Source of the DNA: Bacillota bacterium
GTDB lineage: Bacteria > Bacillota > Clostridia > Lachnospirales > Lachnospiraceae
DNA length: 62,923 nucleotides
Direction: 5' to 3'
NCBI GenBank assembly: GCA_023391695.1
Contig: JAEWAK010000071.1
Coordinates: forward strand, 1 to 62,923
Shown here: positions 54,290 through 62,923 of the stretch, piece after piece
Layout: each line of letters begins with the position of its first letter
How positions within the stretch are numbered: position 1 is the first letter of the stretch
The notes under the pieces: generated by a model
What the model saw: the letters and a program-made list of their open reading frames with translations, nothing else
What the model was told of the DNA's origin: nothing
Database searches by the model: none
Translations under genes and position numbers: made by a program

Positions 54290-56194
54290 TTATTTTGTGA
54301 ATTCCGAAGCGCCGGTACCTGCGATACGTCCGAATACCACCGTATCTGTCAGCGCATTTCCGCCAAGACGGTTAGTTCCGTGAATACCTCCTGTTACTTC
54401 ACCGGCAGCAAAAAGACCTGGTATCACATTACCGTTTGTATCGATTACATGCGCGTTCTCATCAATCTGCACACCGCCCATGGTATGATGCACGGTAGGA
54501 ACACGAAGTGCCGCATAAAAAGGACCATCATTAATACCATTATTTACTTTGTCCGTATCTGTGAATAAGGTTCGTCCAAATTCGTCAGTCTGTCCTTCCA
54601 AATCACCGCCCTTACAGTAACGGTTATAATTCTCTATCGTTTTTACCAGATTTTCTGCCGGAACATTCATAAGTTCTGCAAGTTCCTTTAATGTATCTGC
54701 CTTTAAAGCACGTCCGGCTGCTACCAGATCCGCTATACTTTCGCCAAAGTTATTTAATTCATTGCCTTCCGGATAGGTATCACTGTCCATTACAATATAC
54801 ATTTTGGTCTCGGTTTGTTCAAATAAAGCCAAAGTCATTTCATCCCGGCGTCCGCCCTCATTAACAAATCGTTCCCCTTGCAAATTGACAAATATACGGC
54901 TTTCTACCGCATGTTCAATATTACCGGAAAGACTTCCCGTATTGGGATCTCCTAAAGGTAACAATTGAATATTACCCATCTGGACAAGATTTGCTCCGAT
55001 AGCTTCTGCCATTATAATACCATCGCCGGTGATACCGCTGGTATTAGTACTTGGAATGGATTCATCAAGAGTTGGCCATTTCTTTGTAATTTCATTATAT
55101 TTCACACGCATTTCCACATTCTGTCCAAAACCGCCTGTTGCAAGTACCAGACCGTTAACCGCTTTTACCGTAACAGTATTTCCGCTTTTACCGGTACAGC
55201 TGACACCTGTAACTATTCCGTCTTCCACAATAAGTTCGTTAGCGGTTGTATTGTACAGCATAGTAATACCGGTATTGGCATCAAGATATTCCTGATAGGT
55301 CTTAAAAAATCCTGTACCTTCCGGCTCCACAGGCTTATGGGCACGGGGCCACATACCACCGGTTACGGTAAACACACCGTCATGGAATTCCATGCCAAGA
55401 CTCTTCAGCCATTCTACCCCTGACCAGGCATTATCCACAAGAGTATGTACTAATACAGGGTTCCCTTCTTTATCTCCGCCTTCATAGGTCTGGTTATAAT
55501 GATTTTCCACGCTGTCTTTGTTGGCAATTGCTGTTTCACTGCCATCATCAACGGCATTTAATGCACCACCGGAAAGTATTGTGTTACCACCCATCTTACC
55601 TGACTTTTCTATTACAATTACTTCCTTGCCAGCCTGATGTGCCGTAACAGCTGCCGCCATACCGGCTCCGCCGGCTCCTATAACCACTACGTCAGCTGTA
55701 AGTTCCTTGTCTGCTTCTTCATCAACAGCTTTTTTTACAGTCATCAAATTAGCAATAGCCTCATCACTGAGACCCGCTTGCTTTAAGCAATCCTTTACGC
55801 CCTCAAGGACCGCATTGCTTGAAAGTGTGGCTCCTGAAACAACATCCACACCAAGTCCCTGTGTTTCAAGTATTTCTGCGGGTATGGATTTTACCGCCGG
55901 TTCTCCCACACCGGACGTCTCCTTGTGGTCAATTTGAATATCCAGTATTTCTGTTTCAGAAACAGTAACACTAACCGTCATCTCATGCATACCTGTGGCA
56001 ATTGCTGAATAAGTCCCTGCTTTATAAAGCCCCTCCTCCGTGGCTGCTGCACTCTCTGTCGGTGTAACACCCGCATTGGAAGTGTTTTCCGTATTGTTTT
56101 TTGAGCAGCCTGTCAAAGCCGATAAACTTAGAATTGTTACAAGTCCCAAAGCAGCCAGTTTCTTAACTGTCTTTGTAAAAAAATTTTTTTTCAT
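54290..56194 (-). CDS. FMN/FAD-dependent reductase lipoprotein (fumarate reductase-like)
   Basis: 634 residues. Signal peptide with lipobox LTGC near residue 29, then an FMN_bind domain (about 55-150) with DVVSGATLSSNAVLEG as ApbE acceptor site, then a FAD domain (DVVVIGAGGAGMAAAVTAHQ near 170) with the fumarate reductase/urocanate reductase pattern: FVNEGGRRDEM, VPTVHHTMGGVQ, GLFAAGEVTGGIHGTNRLGG. It should reduce an alkene-type acceptor at the cell surface with electrons passed through the bound FMN. The acceptor (fumarate, urocanate, cinnamates and others) is unknown. GGGAGGAAG precedes the ATG. Confidence 0.88.
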   Translation of the reverse strand: MKKNFFTKTVKKLAALGLVTILSLSALTGCSKNNTENTSNAGVTPTESAAATEEGLYKAGTYSAIATGMHEMTVSVTVSETEILDIQIDHKETSGVGEPAVKSIPAEILETQGLGVDVVSGATLSSNAVLEGVKDCLKQAGLSDEAIANLMTVKKAVDEEADKELTADVVVIGAGGAGMAAAVTAHQAGKEVIVIEKSGKMGGNTILSGGALNAVDDGSETAIANKDSVENHYNQTYEGGDKEGNPVLVHTLVDNAWSGVEWLKSLGMEFHDGVFTVTGGMWPRAHKPVEPEGTGFFKTYQEYLDANTGITMLYNTTANELIVEDGIVTGVSCTGKSGNTVTVKAVNGLVLATGGFGQNVEMRVKYNEITKKWPTLDESIPSTNTSGITGDGIIMAEAIGANLVQMGNIQLLPLGDPNTGSLSGNIEHAVESRIFVNLQGERFVNEGGRRDEMTLALFEQTETKMYIVMDSDTYPEGNELNNFGESIADLVAAGRALKADTLKELAELMNVPAENLVKTIENYNRYCKGGDLEGQTDEFGRTLFTDTDKVNNGINDGPFYAALRVPTVHHTMGGVQIDENAHVIDTNGNVIPGLFAAGEVTGGIHGTNRLGGNALTDTVVFGRIAGTGASEFTK

Positions 56195-56336
56195 AACTTC
56201 CTCCCTATTAAAATAGAATATGTTTTTGGAATATTCATGTTAATTTTATAACATATTTGCACAAAAAAAACAATCCTTTTTCTTAAATATTACCAATATT
56301 AAGGTGGATCTCTTTTATGATACTCTCAGTTGCATT

Positions 56337-56601
56337 TTATCTTTGTTTAGATTTTAACAAATCTTTTCCGATTCCGAAACAAACAGCATCAAAAAAATGG
56401 GATGGCTGTACCTGATTCCAAGAAGAAGTCATAATGTGCCAAATGCTTATCTTTTTTAATAGGCAGCCATATTTCAAATTTGAAATCAGATGCCCTTTGT
56501 AGTAGTAGTCTAGCATAAATTTTTCCGGATTTCAATTTATTTAGAAGCAGCTCTGTATCAAAGCTTTTGCACCAGTCCTTTATTTCGGCTTTATCAACTA
56601 T
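56337..56601 (-). pseudogene. Frameshifted small unknown ORF
   Basis: A frame open from a stop at 56602 reads 70 codons (WCKSFDTELLLNKLKSG.., FEIWLPIKKDKHLAHYDFF) to a TGA at 56389. Shifting one base in the run of seven Ts at 56391-56397 continues it as DAVCFGIGKDLLKSKQR to a TAA at 56337. There is no ATG at the front. The residue make-up looks coding, so this is probably a broken gene downstream of the unknown gene at 56619. Family not recognised. Confidence 0.4.
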
Positions 56602-56618
56602 TTATAGTACCCGGGGTT

Positions 56619-57221
56619 TTAGGATTGATACTTCTGTAATTTTAATTCAAGGGACTGGATAATATCTTCCTTACTGCATATTCTCATCCGATGGAAAAAG
56701 CAGTCATTAAATAAGTCGTATTCGTATAAGTCATTTAAGTCGTCATAATTTCCACGTACACTTAAAAATCGGTCCATAAGTTCCTCCGTATCCATAATGT
56801 CCGACGGAATAAAGCAAAATAAATTATAATTCTTTACCAGTCCGGTTACTTTTCCGATCTGATCCGGTGTTACAGCCAATCCAAGCTTGTAACTGTTTAC
56901 CTTTTTTGAACTTTGTAATTTTACACCGAATATTTTATTATCGTCATCTTTTTTTATGATTACTTCCTCATAGGGGATTTCCTGGCTTTCCAGTTCTTTT
57001 TTCAGTTCGTTTATACTATTTTCTATCTGAACCTGTTTTTTTACATAAAAATTATCGGTATCTATAACGAAAAGACTGTTTTTATTTTCAATAAAATTCT
57101 GCATGAAACCGAATAAAAAACCATCAGGCTCTTTCAGTTTATCGTAATCAATAAAATATTGGTTACCACCCTCTTTATTAACTTTATCCAGCTTTATTTT
57201 TTTCCCCTGAAATATTCCCAT
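56619..57221 (-). CDS. Unknown soluble protein
   Basis: About 200 residues, starting MGIFQGKKIKLDKVNKEGGN, rich in charged residues, no signal or membrane segment. It includes LFVIDTDNFYVKKQVQIENS and a Lys/Asp-rich middle. I do not recognise a family. AAGGATGG precedes the start; two residues further up is an alternative. The frameshifted ORF lies immediately downstream and the IS200/IS605 remnant upstream. Its function cannot be inferred. Confidence 0.55.
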   Translation of the reverse strand: MGIFQGKKIKLDKVNKEGGNQYFIDYDKLKEPDGFLFGFMQNFIENKNSLFVIDTDNFYVKKQVQIENSINELKKELESQEIPYEEVIIKKDDDNKIFGVKLQSSKKVNSYKLGLAVTPDQIGKVTGLVKNYNLFCFIPSDIMDTEELMDRFLSVRGNYDDLNDLYEYDLFNDCFFHRMRICSKEDIIQSLELKLQKYQS

Positions 57222-57482
57222 AATGGCCATCCTTTCCGATGCTGTATTCCTTTTCGCTTTTCAATCAAATAATATACGAAGTTGATAAAAGCAGGCAAAC
57301 CTTGAATTAAATTAGAAAATGCAATCAATAATGCTATATGTAGCCCGCAAGTCCAACTCCCGCCGATTAGGCGGGAGATTTCCCTGATAGAATAAATTGT
57401 ATCTTAAGCGGATATTAATTTCAACCTGTTTTTATAACGGTTTGTGGATACATAATTAACCGTGGCGGTGTCTTTCCCGTCA

Positions 57483-57620
57483 TATCCGACTATAGGAACA
57501 CGGTTTTGGTTCCTATAGTATAACTTATCAGAAGTTGCCTTTCAAACTTCTGATAAAAGACGGTGCTTTTTAGCGCCGTGCATCCGATTATGGGAACATG
57601 GTTTTGGTTCCTATAGTATG
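57483..57620. repeat. Two 99-base-spaced hairpin repeats
   Basis: ATCCGACTATAGGAACACGG..GGTTCCTATAGTAT (57483-57521) and ATCCGATTATGGGAACATGG..GGTTCCTATAGTAT (57582-57620) are near-identical palindromes. Between them lie another perfect hairpin (TTATCAGAAGTT / AACTTCTGATAA) and a third (CGGTGC / GCGCCG). No ORF. The 57222-57482 gap before it holds only the small hairpin CTCCCGCC / GGCGGGAG. Confidence 0.55.
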
Positions 57621-57671
57621 GTTTTTCTGACGAAAAATATACTATGCCAAAAATCTTAATTTTACTTATTT

Positions 57672-57815
57672 GTGAATTACCCACCACTTAATCTTCGATT
57701 TGAAGTGGGGGCTTCTGTGAAGTAGCTGTATTTAAGTTTCCACCTGGCTGCTGAGCCAGGCACCCCTTAACTTCACTGGGTTGTCCATCTCCCACCTCAG
57801 AGGAGTCTTCTTGCT
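57672..57815 (-). mobile_element. Orphan right end of an IS200/IS605-type element
   Basis: On the minus strand: GAGGTGGGAGATGGACAACC, then GAAGTTAAGGGGTGCC, a GCCTGGCT/AGCCAGG hairpin, GGAAACTTAAATACAGC, GAAGCCCCCACTTCAAATCG, and the end AAGTGGTGGGTAATTCAC. This is the typical tail of IS605-group elements, where the tnpB 3' end overlaps the guide-RNA scaffold. A frame reads SEVGDGQPSEVK and GNLNT as in tnpB tails, but no transposase gene or left end is present. Confidence 0.6.
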
Positions 57816-57920
57816 GCCAAATGATAAAAGTGATCCGTTGTGCTATGCAGAGGGTAATGGAAACAGCCGGTAATGGAATCAGCCACCCGTTAATTAAATT
57901 AAGAGTATCCGCATTGTACA

Positions 57921-59993
57921 TTATAATTTAAAACTGCTGACAGCACTCTGTAATTCTTTTGAGTCCTCCTTAAGCCTGCCTGCGGCATGATTCAGATGTT
58001 TTGTTGCCGCCAGCTGGCTGTCTGCGGCGGATCGTACCTCAACGGAGGAAGAGGCTGTCTCTTCCAATACGGATGATATGTTGGTGATGGCATTCAAGGT
58101 TTCTTTTTTCGTTTCTCCGATATCTTTTACACGCATGGAAATTTCATCAATAATGACCGATAAACCTTCCACATGTCTGGTAATGTTATCAAACACCTGC
58201 GACGTATTATGAAGTGCCGACTCCTGGGAATTTACAATTTCTTCTGCCTCGCTTGCAGTCCTTACGGTTGTCCTGGTTCTTTCTTCTATGCTGCCGATAA
58301 TTGTATTAATTCTTTCCGAGGCATGTAAGGTCGCCTCAGCAAGTTTTCTGATCTCACCCGCGACAACGGCAAAGCCTTTCCCGGCCTCTCCCGCCCTGGC
58401 TGCTTCTATGGATGCATTTAAAGCAAGCAGATTTGTCTGTTCCGCAATCTCATTGATTGTGAAGGTAATACCGCCTATGGCTGCGGACTCTGTTCCCAGC
58501 TGCTCAATATTTTCAATAACCGCTTTGGATATCCGGAAAGTATCCCTTGCTTTACTTCCTAACTCATCCATGGTAATAATACCGTCTTTTGCTATATTTT
58601 TTGTACTGCTGGCAAATTCCGTAATCTGTTCCACACTTATATTTACCCGGTTGATTTTTTCATCCAGGTCTCCCATTATTTTTAAACAGTTCTGTGCATC
58701 TTCCGCCTGCTGTTCTATACCTGCTTCTATGTTTTCAACCACCTGGGTTATGCTTCTGGCGGATTCCACTAACTGGGAGGATGCAGCGGCTACCGATTCC
58801 GCCGATTCCGATATGGAATAGGTCGCATTTGCCGTTCGATTAACCAAAGACTTCATACCGCTTAACATTCCGGTTATATGCTTTGTCAGCAGCATAAACT
58901 CATCTTTGCGTCTAGTCCTGGCTGTCACCGTCAGGTCTCCTTCTTCCGCCTTTTTGACAACCGCATTGATATTGCGTATTGTACTTCCGATTCCGCCGGC
59001 CAGTACGACCCCTGCCAGTATTGCTATCATAATAGCTATTATTACTACGATGAGGGTAACCGTTTTTATACCGTCTGCCTGTTTTATTATGACACTTTTG
59101 GGAATCAGGGTACACAGCATACTTTTGCCGTCACCTGCTTTCGAGTAAATGAAGAGATTGGTTTCTTCCCGGTAACCGGTATATAGTAAACCGGTATTCT
59201 CCGAAGATTTTACGGCATTTTCATAAAAATCCTGTCCATAAAAGGCAGCTTCCGTATTTTCACCTTCCGCCGTAATTTCTCTTCCGTCCGGTGTTATAAA
59301 TGCACACTGGCTTCCTTTTGGCAGGTCAATGGTCTTCATCGGACCTTGGATGGAGGGCAGCGCTATGTCCATGACCAGGATTCCTATGGTTTCCATCTTA
59401 TTATTTATAATCTGCCTGGATAAAGATATGCCGTAAGTACTTTTAGAACTGTTTAAATAATCATCCAGGAAAGTATGATACCCTGTCCATACTGCATCCG
59501 TATTGGAGGCGTTTACAATCTGTTTTCCTTCTTCTGTTTCGACGAATTTGCCATATGTATCCTGCCCGATCACACCATTTGTCGTTAAACACTTACCATA
59601 AGGTGCCAATACGGAAATTAAATTTATATTGGAATCTGATGTTTTTTCAGAAAGGACATTTCGATTGATTGTGCCGTAACTGTCGGCTTCTTTACCGGAT
59701 GAAGCTTTATAGTCGCCGTTATAATAACTTCTTACTATATTGTCACCGGCCAGTTTCTGGGATTTCGTATCAATTCCCTGCATCATCAGTGTATAATATT
59801 CTGCGGTTTTTTCAACCGTATTTCTGGTTGCCGATTCATAATTGGAAATAATCGCATCCGATGCCCTGGAATAGGATAGTATTCCAAGTAACACAATTAA
59901 GGCGACCGGGATCAGAAACGCACCAATCAGCTTTACGCGTATTCCCCCGAATCTGGAATTTTCTTCAACTAATATCTTTTTGTTCTTATTCAT
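57921..59993 (-). CDS. Methyl-accepting chemotaxis protein
   Basis: About 690 residues. First membrane segment (about 17-37), a large extracellular Cache-type sensor (about 40-300), second membrane segment (about 303-325), HAMP, then the signalling domain with the hairpin tip EQTNLLALNASIEAARAGEA and GKGFAVVAGEIRKLAE. It signals to CheA/CheW to bias flagella. No C-terminal receptor pentapeptide is visible. The start MNKNKKIL follows GAGGTGG at six bases. Placed downstream of the Rbs-type importer, so a sugar ligand is possible. Confidence 0.9.
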   Translation of the reverse strand: MNKNKKILVEENSRFGGIRVKLIGAFLIPVALIVLLGILSYSRASDAIISNYESATRNTVEKTAEYYTLMMQGIDTKSQKLAGDNIVRSYYNGDYKASSGKEADSYGTINRNVLSEKTSDSNINLISVLAPYGKCLTTNGVIGQDTYGKFVETEEGKQIVNASNTDAVWTGYHTFLDDYLNSSKSTYGISLSRQIINNKMETIGILVMDIALPSIQGPMKTIDLPKGSQCAFITPDGREITAEGENTEAAFYGQDFYENAVKSSENTGLLYTGYREETNLFIYSKAGDGKSMLCTLIPKSVIIKQADGIKTVTLIVVIIAIMIAILAGVVLAGGIGSTIRNINAVVKKAEEGDLTVTARTRRKDEFMLLTKHITGMLSGMKSLVNRTANATYSISESAESVAAASSQLVESARSITQVVENIEAGIEQQAEDAQNCLKIMGDLDEKINRVNISVEQITEFASSTKNIAKDGIITMDELGSKARDTFRISKAVIENIEQLGTESAAIGGITFTINEIAEQTNLLALNASIEAARAGEAGKGFAVVAGEIRKLAEATLHASERINTIIGSIEERTRTTVRTASEAEEIVNSQESALHNTSQVFDNITRHVEGLSVIIDEISMRVKDIGETKKETLNAITNISSVLEETASSSVEVRSAADSQLAATKHLNHAAGRLKEDSKELQSAVSSFKL

Positions 59994-60094
59994 ATTACAC
60001 CACCTCTTTATTAAGTGTAAATCTTTATCTCCGCCGTAAAATAAAAACCGTAATAACAAATCAAGTCAATTAAGTCTGGATCCCGCCTGAAGAG

Positions 60095-60176
60095 GACTTT
60101 TTTGGCAGCCTTCCTGCAGAGAACTTTTTGGCAGCCTCCCTGTGGGGGGACTTTTTTGGCAGCCTTCCTGCAGAGA
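60095..60176. repeat. Three tandem 27-28-base repeats
   Basis: Units GACTTTTTTGGCAGCC.TTCCTGCAGAGA at 60095, 60122 (with changes TCCCTGTGGG) and 60149. Located between the chemoreceptor start and the binding-protein terminator; no frame with a ribosome site covers it. Confidence 0.7.
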
Positions 60177-60200
60177 TGGAGACTTACTTGTAAGCTAAAA

Positions 60201-60240
60201 AAAGAAAGAGCAGCCTCTAACAAAGCAGCTCCTTCTTTCA
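60201..60240 (-). terminator. Terminator of the Rbs-type operon
   Basis: GAAAGAAGGAGCTGC and GCTGCTCTTTC pair on the minus strand, followed by TTTTTTTAGC. It ends the importer operon after the binding-protein gene. Confidence 0.75.
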
Positions 60241-60269
60241 GCAAGTTTATTTTATTTCAAAATACATTA

Positions 60270-61466
60270 TTAGTCATATAAGTTCTGAGCTATCTCTTCA
60301 CTTGTGATATTATCTTTATTGTACCACTGGCAGCCTGTATCAACATTGGATACTGTCTCACCGTTAGCAACCTGTACTAATAAGTCAACCATTTTCTCAC
60401 CGATGGATACCGGAGCCTGGGTAACTGCGCCGTATAAGGTGCCGCTTGATATTGCAGCTTTCAGAACGGAACCGGAGTCAAATCCAACACCGATAATCTG
60501 GCCTTCCCCTGTTCCTAAAACACCTAAGTTATCATTTGCCGTAACAACACCTTCTGCTGCTGTCTGGTTGGAACCAAAGATAGCGATCGTATCTTTTTGA
60601 TTTAAGATGGTGGATGCTTCGATTGCAGTTAATTCAGTCGTTGTCTGGGATGGAACACGAACTTCGATGATAACATTGGCACTCTTTTCATCTACAACCG
60701 TACCCTTTACATTTTGTACATAGTAATCATTACCGACAACTGCTGCTGTTTTGCCGTCAGCGGTAAGTTTGGTGATCATTTCATCGATAAAACCTAAACC
60801 ACGGTTGCAGATCGATTCAGATGTAGCATCCTGGTTAACAACACCGATTCTGACAGGGCCGGATGCACTTGCGATTTTGTCTTTGATGCCTTCATACATA
60901 CCGTCCGCTGCTACCGCACCGGCTTTATAGTTATCGGTGGATGCATTTGCATATACGGCGCCTTCCGGAGCATCCGGAACACCGGAGTCAAAACCGATAA
61001 TAGGTATATTGGCGCTCTGTGCTGCAGTAATAGCATCTAAAGCTGCTTTTGTATCAAGTGATGCCAAACCGATTGCCGCAGGTTTTGCATTCACCGCACT
61101 GTTTAACATCTGTACCTGGTCAGCGATATCGGATTCGGAGTTAGGGCCTACCATGTTGATGGTTACGCCTAATTTTTCTGCTTCTGCAGAAGCTCCCTTA
61201 TAAACTGCCTGCCAGTAAGTTGACTGGAAGCCTTTTGATACTATTTCGAAATGATAAGCTGATTTTGCAACGATCTCACCGGTTGATGTATCAGGTGCTG
61301 CCGCATCATCGGTTGTTGCTTCCGGTGTCTGATTCTCGGATGTCTGAGCTTCCTGTGTGGGAGCTGTCGTTGGAGCCGGACTGTTATCTGTTTTTTGTCC
61401 GCAGCCGGTCAACATACTTGCTGCCATTGCTACGCTTAGTAAACCTACCAAAAATTTCTTTTTCAT
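60270..61466 (-). CDS. Sugar ABC importer binding lipoprotein (RbsB-like)
   Basis: 398 residues. Signal peptide with lipobox LTGC near residue 22, a Thr/Ala-rich linker, then a periplasmic-binding-protein fold: VSKGFQSTYWQAVYKGASAEA, IPIIGFDSGVPDA, IGVVNQDATSESICNRGLGF, IIGVGFDSGSVLKAAI and an ending typical of the RbsB/FrcB group. It probably binds a pentose or other monosaccharide. GGAGG precedes the ATG. Third gene of an ATPase-permease-binding-protein operon. Confidence 0.9.
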   Translation of the reverse strand: MKKKFLVGLLSVAMAASMLTGCGQKTDNSPAPTTAPTQEAQTSENQTPEATTDDAAAPDTSTGEIVAKSAYHFEIVSKGFQSTYWQAVYKGASAEAEKLGVTINMVGPNSESDIADQVQMLNSAVNAKPAAIGLASLDTKAALDAITAAQSANIPIIGFDSGVPDAPEGAVYANASTDNYKAGAVAADGMYEGIKDKIASASGPVRIGVVNQDATSESICNRGLGFIDEMITKLTADGKTAAVVGNDYYVQNVKGTVVDEKSANVIIEVRVPSQTTTELTAIEASTILNQKDTIAIFGSNQTAAEGVVTANDNLGVLGTGEGQIIGVGFDSGSVLKAAISSGTLYGAVTQAPVSIGEKMVDLLVQVANGETVSNVDTGCQWYNKDNITSEEIAQNLYD

Positions 61467-61553
61467 TTTTGAAACCCTCCATTTTTTTCATTTATTTATG
61501 AACCGCATATGCGTTTACATAACTTGTTTGTGTGGTGTACCAAATAGTTACAC

Positions 61554-62549
61554 TTATTTATCTTTTCTCTTTAATACGTCGATCAAAACGGCGCTCATTA
61601 ATATAACACCTGTGATGATCTGCTGCCAGTTTGCCTGCAGGCCGATATAGGGAAGTCCTGTCTTTAGCATTGACATTACAAATACACCCAGCAATGCGCC
61701 GACGATCGAACCGGATCCGCCGGTTGTAGATACGCCGCCGATAATTGCCCCGCCGATGGCATCCAGTTCCAGACCTGCTCCGGTACCGGGATTAATACTG
61801 GTAAAAGTAGCTGCGTAGGCGATACCGGCTAAGCCTGCAAATAAGCCGGATATAGCATAGGCAATGATAAGATATTTTTTTACGTTAACACCGGAAAGCC
61901 TTGCTGCTTCTTTATTGCTTCCGATTGCTATAATATAACGTCCGATCTTTGATTTATTCAGGACAATGGACATGATTATAATTAAGATGATAATCAGTAA
62001 AAAACCTACCGGATATTTCATAGTACCAATCTTCAGTTTAAAAATACTTCGAAACCATGCTCCGTCCGTTCCGGCCTGGGGCCAGGGAATACCAAAACCG
62101 CCTGAACAAAGGGAACCTAAACCTCTGGTTATCATCATGGTACACAAGGTTGCGATAAATGGCGGCAGATTCATGACTGCTACTAAAATACCGTTTAACA
62201 ATCCAATTAAAAGTCCAAACAGAATGGCTACCAGCATACCAAGGGCAACCGGCCAGTGTTTGTAAACGACCAGATAACCGCCGGCAATTGCATAACATAC
62301 GAGACCGGTACCGATTGATAAGTCAACACCGCCTGTAATCAGTGTAAAGGTTACACCAATTGCCATTAAGGTAATGTAGTAGGAATAATCCATTATACTA
62401 AGAACGGTAGAATACTGTCTGAAGGATGGACTCGCTATACAGAAAAATGCAAAAAGTACAATAATGATTACCAGTACAATTGTTCTCTGCGTACCCATCT
62501 TTTTAACAACCGGATTACTCGTTAAAATATTTCCTTTATTGTTTGACAT
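61554..62549 (-). CDS. Sugar ABC importer permease (RbsC-like)
   Basis: About 331 residues with eight to ten membrane segments. GVTFTLITGGVDLSIG and NAL-type AYAISGLFAGLAGIAYAATF match RbsC/FrcC permeases. The family EAA-like loop is SKIGRYIIAIGSNKEAARLSGV. The start MSNNKG has GGAGGAG upstream; a GTG one codon earlier is less likely. It is 12 bases after the ATPase gene. Confidence 0.9.
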   Translation of the reverse strand: MSNNKGNILTSNPVVKKMGTQRTIVLVIIIVLFAFFCIASPSFRQYSTVLSIMDYSYYITLMAIGVTFTLITGGVDLSIGTGLVCYAIAGGYLVVYKHWPVALGMLVAILFGLLIGLLNGILVAVMNLPPFIATLCTMMITRGLGSLCSGGFGIPWPQAGTDGAWFRSIFKLKIGTMKYPVGFLLIIILIIIMSIVLNKSKIGRYIIAIGSNKEAARLSGVNVKKYLIIAYAISGLFAGLAGIAYAATFTSINPGTGAGLELDAIGGAIIGGVSTTGGSGSIVGALLGVFVMSMLKTGLPYIGLQANWQQIITGVILMSAVLIDVLKRKDK

Positions 62550-62561
62550 CACTTTCTCCTC

Positions 62562-62923
62562 CTAACTTCTGAGCGTTGCCGCATTCATTATCTTTTCCTG
62601 TGTTGCTTCCGATATGTCAATTTCACCGGTTTTCTTTCCTTCACACATGACTACGATACGGTCGCTCATTCTCAATATTTCCGTCATTTCAGAAGAAATC
62701 ATGATGATTGACTTTCCTTCTGCAATCAGCTCATTCATCAGATGGTAGATCTCGTTTTTGGCCCCTACGTCAATTCCCCTGGTAGGTTCATCAAAAATGA
62801 GGATGTCACAGTTTCTTACCAGCCACTTTGCAATTACCACTTTCTGCTGGTTTCCTCCCGACAGGTTTACTACCAGCTGGTCCGTTCCCGGGGTCTTTGT
62901 CTTTAACTGCTCTATATATTTCC
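62562..62923 (-). CDS. Sugar ABC importer ATPase (RbsA/MglA-like), partial
   Basis: Only the last 120 or so residues of the second ATPase half are in the window; the gene continues past the end. The signature VNLSGGNQQKVVIAKWL and Walker B DILIFDEPTRGIDVGAKNEIY are characteristic of the two-domain RbsA/MglA group, followed by IIMISSEMTEILRMSDRI. First known gene of the operon ending at 60270. Confidence 0.9.
   Translation of the reverse strand, partial: KYIEQLKTKTPGTDQLVVNLSGGNQQKVVIAKWLVRNCDILIFDEPTRGIDVGAKNEIYHLMNELIAEGKSIIMISSEMTEILRMSDRIVVMCEGKKTGEIDISEATQEKIMNAATLRS

Noticed and set aside
57340..57380. Hairpin CTCCCGCC / GGCGGGAG as a possible further copy of the two-hairpin element
   Set aside because: It lacks the CCTGATT linker and AGATGGGAG end in the right order and is not next to a start codon.
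57688..57921. 77-codon minus-strand ORF between the chemoreceptor and the IS remnant
   Set aside because: Its C-terminal half is the IS605 right end read through, and its front part has no ribosome site or recognisable family, so it is not listed as a gene.
1..62923. CRISPR array, tRNA or rRNA genes
   Set aside because: No regularly spaced identical repeats with variable spacers and no tRNA or rRNA-like segments were found by eye; a tool search could still reveal a missed tRNA.

Overview
The window looks like chromosomal DNA of an anaerobic, low-to-moderate-GC Firmicute, most likely a Lachnospiraceae/Clostridia member. This rests on strong GGAGG ribosome sites, YesM/YesN-type two-component systems beside LplABC-type sugar importers, DUF6179, DUF4491 and YvyF-like proteins, a T-box leader, a SpoVB/MurJ-type flippase and GH8/GH30 xylanases. 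No rRNA, tRNA, CRISPR array or complete insertion sequence was seen. About 54 protein genes were recognised, most on the minus strand.

Layout. 1-14.6 kb: mixed single genes (radical SAM/B12 protein, flavodoxin-like protein, GNATs, a subtilase that lacks its catalytic His, an EEP hydrolase, zinc-ribbon proteins, a WYL regulator and an ABC-F ATPase). This part holds a decayed T-box leader with no aminoacyl-tRNA or amino-acid gene behind it and a leader-peptide/terminator attenuator before the ABC-F gene. 15-25 kb: a Gfo/Idh/MocA dehydrogenase plus ThuA pair with a divergent AraC regulator, a YkgJ protein, a DUF6179 protein, a peptidoglycan-binding protein, a LysR regulator and a flippase. 25-32 kb: a UgpBAE-like ABC importer with a PHP phosphoesterase, a HAD phosphatase and a DeoR regulator. 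32-39 kb: an ANT(6)-like gene with a possible translational attenuator, an MBL/TetR divergent pair, and a TetR-ApbE-FMN_bind-flavodoxin operon. 39-48 kb: an oligoxyloside uptake locus (YesN-type regulator, GH8 exo-oligoxylanase, YesM-type kinase, LplABC-like importer) with a divergent AraC regulator. 49-51 kb: GNAT, TetR and GT8 genes sharing one operator. 51-57 kb: GH30 xylanase with CBM, remnants of further xylanolytic genes, and a large FMN/FAD reductase lipoprotein. 57-63 kb: an orphan IS200/IS605 right end, a chemoreceptor and an Rbs-type sugar importer that runs off the window.

How genes work together. GH30 outside the cell and GH8 inside would break down glucuronoxylan and xylo-oligosaccharides taken up by the LplABC-like importer under YesMN-type control. 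ApbE could attach FMN covalently to the small FMN_bind protein and to the reductase lipoprotein at 54-56 kb; both carry the SGAT flavinylation motif, pointing to extracytoplasmic electron transfer.

The most unusual signal is a repeated two-hairpin RNA-like element whose last nine bases (AGATGGGAG) are the Shine-Dalgarno site of unrelated genes. It occurs at 2.2, 19.8 (three tandem copies), 30.3 (two copies) and probably 20.5 kb, with stems that change by compensating substitutions. Intergenic regions also hold several families of long imperfect palindromes and a short dispersed CAAAGCGGATATTC repeat. All functional names come from reading motifs by eye; no database search was possible.
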